Made by a program: the position numbers and the translations under genes
The notes under the pieces: generated by a model
Database searches by the model: none
What the model saw: the letters and a program-made list of their open reading frames with translations, nothing else
What the model was told of the DNA's origin: nothing
Assembly: GCA_034421135.1 (NCBI GenBank)
Contig: DAOUKQ010000041.1
Location: 44,680 to 108,679 of the forward strand
Source: Bin125 sp034421135
Lineage (GTDB): Bacteria > Chloroflexota > Dehalococcoidia > Bin125
Direction of reading: 5' to 3'
Length of the DNA stretch: 64,000 bases
Shown: piece by piece, positions 59,692 to 64,000 of the stretch
Layout: each line of letters opens with the position of its first letter
Numbering within the stretch: the stretch's first letter is position 1

Positions 59692-61527
59692 CTAGGCGCA
59701 GCCGGTTCGACGCGGCCCGAACACGATGTGCAAGCCGTCGGGCGACCACATTGCCGTACTCGTCCGCTGGCCGCAGTCCAGTGCTCCGAATCCACGGAAG
59801 ACCTGGAGTAGTGCGCCATGCTGATCGAAGATGCCAAGTTCGTTGGTACCCCAACTGCGTCTGCCGTGCCATGTCAGGGCGGCCAGGCCGTAGCGGTCGA
59901 ACTCGTTCGACTCCTGATACCGGGTAGCCAGCAACCAGCGTCCATCGGGCGACCAGGCGCGCGATCGCCAGCCATCGGGGAGCTCCGGGAACTCGCGGGG
60001 CGCCGGCGGATCGGCGGCGAACACGTCGTCAGACCAGGGGCGTTCGATTTCTTCGCCCTCGGCGTTGAAGTAGCGCAGCGCGCCGCCGGTCTGCTCCACA
60101 CGCTGCAGATCTAGCCAATGCCCCGCTCCGCTGCCCTCCGGCGGGACAATCTCGACTGTGGCGCCGTCCACGGAGAGGGCGAACCATCTCGTCGACTCCT
60201 CTTCATCGCCGTATCGCGCGACGGTGCTCAGCAACCACCTCGAGTCGGCCGACCAGAACTGTTGGAAACCAGGCGCATCCGTTCCCCACGGCTTGTGGAC
60301 CGATTCGAACACCACCTCCGAGCCGTCATCCAGCGAGACCAGCGCGACATTGCGCGGCTCGTTCCAGTTGATCGGCGCATCTTCGTCGGCGCGGAAGATC
60401 TCGACTGCGTAGGTTCCATCCGGTGAGATGTTGGATAGCGCGCGATCGGACAGCTTCCGCGGTTCGCCCGATTCCAGGGTCCACAGCCAGGATCCGATAT
60501 CCCGTCCATTGAGCAACAGTTCGGTCTCTGTTCGCCATACCCAGTAGCTGGGCAGGTTCGGTGCGAAGCGCGACGACACCGCGCGTCCGTCCTCGCCGAT
60601 CTCGACCACCTCCAGTCCGATGCTGAGGAAGATCGGTAGTTGGGAAGGATTGAAATCCAGTTCCCGACAGGCGACGGAGACCCAGACGACCGGTGGTTCG
60701 AGCGCATCGACTCGCAGGGCCAGCCATTGCGAATCCAATGACCGACCCAGCACTGGATGCTTGCCAGTCTGGAGGTTCCAGGCCGACTCTGGTCCACCGG
60801 GCCAGGCGGCGGGCCTCGATGACCATGAATAGACCTGCACTTCGATCTGAGCAGCGTCTGTCAGACGCCACGGCGTCCAGCGGCCTGTCACTTCCCCGGT
60901 GTAGACCGGCAGCCAACTCAGGCCTTGCCAGTCCCTGAGATCCTGGCGATCCACCCACACGGCCGTGTCGCTGCCCACGAAGCGCATGGCCACACTGGCC
61001 GAATCGGGCGAAGTGCCGAGCAGTGTGACGTCGATCCGGCTGTCGTCGGGGCCATACAGGACCGTCCTTGGCAAGCTGGGCCTCTCGAGGATCGGCAGCG
61101 ACAGCGCTTCTTCCCGGCTCAGGGGCGCCTCCTCGAGACGCGCCCATCCGTCCAACTCCCCGTTCAGGTCGAGATGCAGCCAGATCACGCCGTTGCCTTG
61201 CTCGACCCAACCATCGGCCAGCAGCAGGGTTCTCGGACCAAATGAACGGAACGGCAGCCAGTCGTCGCCGATCCACTGATACACATCGAGCTCGTCGGTG
61301 AGACGCATCAACAGATTGCTGTTGGCCGGCGGCTCGGATCCTGGCTCAGACTCAGCCTGTTCGAGAGCAACAGGCGCTCCTCGCTCTGCCTCCGGTTGAT
61401 CTTGATCGACTGGAGTCGCGGTCGGGGCGGATGGCTCGTTCCCGGTGAATGTCGGCGGTCCGTCATCCGCGCACGCGGTCAGCGTCAACAACACACAGCA
61501 GAGTGTGACTGCGGCGAGGATCCTCAT
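59692..61527 (-). CDS. Propeller lipoprotein with SH3-like modules (copy A)
   Basis: A 611-residue lipoprotein. The signal peptide ends in a good lipobox (LTLTACADDGPP). After an acidic, Pro/Ala-rich spacer (25-75) come two SH3b-like modules (DGWVEQGNGVIWLHLDLNG and DGWARLEEAPLS) and then propeller-like blades (WSADSRWLLSTVARYGD, WSPDGRWLLATRYQE, MWSPDGLHIVFGP). It is shorter than copy B by roughly two blades. It starts 37 bases after the prs stop. Cys residues near the C-terminus are conserved between the copies and may form a disulfide. Confidence 0.82.
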   Translation of the reverse strand: MRILAAVTLCCVLLTLTACADDGPPTFTGNEPSAPTATPVDQDQPEAERGAPVALEQAESEPGSEPPANSNLLMRLTDELDVYQWIGDDWLPFRSFGPRTLLLADGWVEQGNGVIWLHLDLNGELDGWARLEEAPLSREEALSLPILERPSLPRTVLYGPDDSRIDVTLLGTSPDSASVAMRFVGSDTAVWVDRQDLRDWQGLSWLPVYTGEVTGRWTPWRLTDAAQIEVQVYSWSSRPAAWPGGPESAWNLQTGKHPVLGRSLDSQWLALRVDALEPPVVWVSVACRELDFNPSQLPIFLSIGLEVVEIGEDGRAVSSRFAPNLPSYWVWRTETELLLNGRDIGSWLWTLESGEPRKLSDRALSNISPDGTYAVEIFRADEDAPINWNEPRNVALVSLDDGSEVVFESVHKPWGTDAPGFQQFWSADSRWLLSTVARYGDEEESTRWFALSVDGATVEIVPPEGSGAGHWLDLQRVEQTGGALRYFNAEGEEIERPWSDDVFAADPPAPREFPELPDGWRSRAWSPDGRWLLATRYQESNEFDRYGLAALTWHGRRSWGTNELGIFDQHGALLQVFRGFGALDCGQRTSTAMWSPDGLHIVFGPRRTGCA

Positions 61528-61563
61528 ACAAGCAGAGACGCAGCGCAGCCCCGCTAAGTTCCC

Positions 61564-62511
<948 letters not shown>

Positions 62512-62898
62512 CGAATCGCACTCTCAGACTCGCGGCCGTTCCGTCGGAACCGGCGCACGCAGCCACGTTAGCCCACGACCACGTCTCAGACAGGTCCGCA
62601 ACATAGTTGTCAAGGATTTGCACGAGCAATCGGTGGATGAAGCAGGCCAGCCGCCCTATGCTCCGCCGCTCGCGCACCCGTCCCGCGACGCCATCCCCCG
62701 CACCACGCCCGCACCGCGACAATGACGACGAGGAGGCTGGGAATGGGCGGGAATGGGCGGGACTGACGGACCAGGACAGGGCTGACGGAAGGTGCGGGCC
62801 TGGGAGCGGCTGCGACTCGGACAGCGGGGCGCTGAGTTGAGTGGATTACGCAACACGCGCATGACGACGTAACGGCCTCGGTCCGACGCTTGGCTCTC
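62512..62898. other. Gap between prs and groES without a recognised gene
   Basis: The 484-bp region between the divergent prs and groES genes holds the groES promoter and CIRCE at its right end. The remainder contains a small hairpin near 62532-62551 that may lie in the prs leader and a short direct repeat, GGGAATGGGC, near 62740. No convincing gene, tRNA or other RNA was seen. Confidence 0.6.
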
Positions 62899-62927
62899 TT
62901 GCAGCAGGGGGCTTCCTTGCATACGAT
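62899..62927 (+). promoter_or_regulatory. Promoter of groESL
   Basis: TTGCAG (62899-62904) and TACGAT (62922-62927) are spaced by 17 bases, a good match to a housekeeping sigma promoter. The CIRCE operator begins 8 bases after the -10 and would cover the transcription start. Confidence 0.75.
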
Positions 62928-62934
62928 GCACTCG

Positions 62935-62961
62935 TTAGCACTCGAAGTGTGAGAGTGCTAA
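62935..62961. promoter_or_regulatory. CIRCE operator (HrcA site)
   Basis: A perfect copy of the consensus: TTAGCACTC, nine bases, GAGTGCTAA. This is the binding site of the heat-shock repressor HrcA, so groESL here should be repressed by HrcA and released on heat stress. The hrcA gene itself is not in the window. Confidence 0.97.
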
Positions 62962-63010
62962 CGTCAACATTCAGGCAAGCAACCAGCAACAGGGAATGGA
63001 AGACCGCAAT

Positions 63011-63307
63011 ATGGCCACCGAGCTCAAGCCGCTCAACGACCGCCTCGTGATCAAGCCGCTCCAACAGGAGCAGGTCCTGTCCTCCGGCATCGTCATCCCC
63101 GACTCGGCCAAGGAAAAGCCGCAGCAGGGTGAAGTCGTCGCCGTCGGCCCGGGCAAGCGCGACGACAGCGGCGACCGCGTGCCGCTCGACATCGAGCTGG
63201 GCGACCGCATCCTCTACAAGAAGTACACCGGCCAGGAAATCCAGATCGACAACGAGGACCTGATCGTGCTCGAAGAGCGCGAGGTCCTGGCCAAGTTGGT
63301 CGTCTAG
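63011..63307 (+). CDS. groES: Co-chaperonin GroES
   Basis: A 98-residue GroES starting at the ATG at 63011 (MATELKPLNDRLVIKP), preceded by GGAAGA; an ATG 15 bases earlier is less likely. It has the mobile-loop region EQVLSSGIVIPDSAKEKPQQG that binds GroEL, and VVAVGPGKRD and GDRILYKKYTGQEI follow. It caps the GroEL ring. It is controlled by the CIRCE element upstream. Confidence 0.97.
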   Translation: MATELKPLNDRLVIKPLQQEQVLSSGIVIPDSAKEKPQQGEVVAVGPGKRDDSGDRVPLDIELGDRILYKKYTGQEIQIDNEDLIVLEEREVLAKLVV

Positions 63308-63313
63308 TCGGAG

Positions 63314-63353
63314 CCCCTTCGTTCGGCCCAAGAGGCGAACGGGAACAAAGGGG
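63314..63353 (+). promoter_or_regulatory. Hairpin between groES and groEL
   Basis: CCCCTTCGTTCG can pair with CGAACGGGAACAAAGGGG, with a bulge, across a 10-base loop. It may be an mRNA processing or differential-expression element. Confidence 0.4.
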
Positions 63354-63368
63354 TGCAAAGGAGCAATC

Positions 63369-64000
63369 ATGGCTGCTAAGCAACTCGCGTTCGACATGGA
63401 CGCGCGCAAGGCCTTGCGCGAGGGTGTCGACGCCCTCGCCAACACGGTCAAGGTCACCCTTGGACCGCGCGGCCGCAACGTCGTCCTCGACAAGAAGTTC
63501 GGCGCGCCGCTGATCATCAACGACGGCGTCACCATCGCCCGCGAGATCGAACTCGATGAGCCCTTCCGCAACATGGGCGCACAGCTCGCCAAGGAAGTCT
63601 CGATCCGCACCAACGACGTCGCCGGCGACGGTACGACCACCGCGACCGTGCTCGCCCAGGCCATCGTCACCGAGGGTCTGCGCAATGTCGCCGCCGGGGC
63701 CGACCCGATGGCGCTCAAGCGCGGCCTCGACTTCGGCCTGCGCGCCGTCGTGGACGAACTCCGCGACATGGCCGAGCCGGTCGAAAAGAAGGAAGAAATC
63801 GCCGCCGTCGCCACCATCTCCGGTGACAACGAAGAGATCGGCGAGATCATCGCCGACGTCATGGAGAAGGTCGGCAAGGACGGCGTGATCACCGTCGAAG
63901 AGGGACAAGGGATCCGCATGGAGACCGAGTTCACCGACGGCATGCAGCTCGACCGCGGCTACGTCTCGCCCTACTTCGTCTCCAACAACGAGCGCATGGA
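63369..64000 (+). CDS. groEL: Chaperonin GroEL, N-terminal part (cut by window end)
   Basis: The first 210 or so residues of GroEL, running off the window. The ATP-binding region is intact: VKVTLGPRGRNVVLDKKFGAP, NDGVTIAREIEL and NDVAGDGTTTATVLAQAI with the catalytic Asp-Gly-Thr-Thr. Then VATISGDNEEIGEIIADVM and GKDGVITVEEG follow as in the family. It begins 62 bases after groES and is in the same CIRCE-controlled operon. Confidence 0.97.
   Translation, partial: MAAKQLAFDMDARKALREGVDALANTVKVTLGPRGRNVVLDKKFGAPLIINDGVTIAREIELDEPFRNMGAQLAKEVSIRTNDVAGDGTTTATVLAQAIVTEGLRNVAAGADPMALKRGLDFGLRAVVDELRDMAEPVEKKEEIAAVATISGDNEEIGEIIADVMEKVGKDGVITVEEGQGIRMETEFTDGMQLDRGYVSPYFVSNNERM

Noticed and set aside
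62512..62898. A small RNA such as SRP RNA or a tRNA before groES.
   Set aside because: No conserved SRP loop, CCA end or T-loop pattern could be found.

Overview
The window is one continuous stretch of a high-GC bacterial chromosome (roughly two thirds G+C by eye). Genes are densely packed on both strands, many overlap by ATGA or GTGA, and GTG or TTG starts are frequent. No tRNA, rRNA, CRISPR array, insertion sequence or phage gene was recognised. A class I fructose-bisphosphate aldolase, a split transketolase, paired luciferase-like and split-barrel oxidoreductases, a beta-keto acid cleavage enzyme, a MoxR/DUF58/VWA operon beside a transglutaminase-like gene, and a groESL operon under a perfect CIRCE element together suggest Chloroflexota, perhaps a Dehalococcoidia/SAR202-like lineage. 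That placement is inference; it was not tested with a tree.

Layout. 1-9.3 kb: the 3' end of a DUF58 gene and a large membrane transglutaminase-like protein run rightward and converge on a leftward moxR-DUF58-BatD-like-BatA-BatBC operon. The transglutaminase-like protein has lost its catalytic Cys and His. 9.3-17 kb: an accessory and catabolic area with two LLM flavin oxidoreductases, a lower-GC cassette of four small orphan genes (one DUF2283), a BKACE enzyme, two pyridoxamine-oxidase-like proteins, an MFS exporter and a dCTP deaminase. 17-24.7 kb: proA, a DUF3500/small acidic proteins/HAD operon, a BrnT-like toxin-antitoxin pair, split transketolase, thpR and a tiny SWIM zinc-finger protein. 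24.7-33.1 kb: folC-fabF-lipoprotein operon, then fbp, class I fba, rdgB, moaA and moaC. 33.1-40.1 kb: a TPR membrane protein and a small partner, a degenerate-phosphatase/beta-propeller membrane protein, tsaD, and a DUF2851 gene paired with an XRE regulator. 40.1-50.6 kb: rpoB-rpoC with leader and terminator hairpins, a SIS-domain protein and a VanZ-like protein. 50.6-62.5 kb, all leftward: valS, secA with a small partner, two paralogous propeller lipoproteins and prs. 62.5 kb to the end: CIRCE, groES and the start of groEL.

Most of the window is housekeeping: transcription, translation, secretion, chaperones, sugar phosphate metabolism, folate, fatty acid, PRPP and molybdopterin synthesis. 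The less usual parts are: (i) a transglutaminase-fold pseudoenzyme facing a complete Bat/MoxR operon; (ii) an XRE-DUF2851 pair with a perfect palindrome at its promoter; (iii) a tandem duplication of [prs 3' end + lipoprotein gene] that left a prs fossil; (iv) a dispersed hairpin repeat with compensatory changes; (v) a palindromic element inserted in frame in valS; and (vi) two small-gene cassettes that resemble toxin-antitoxin or accessory modules.
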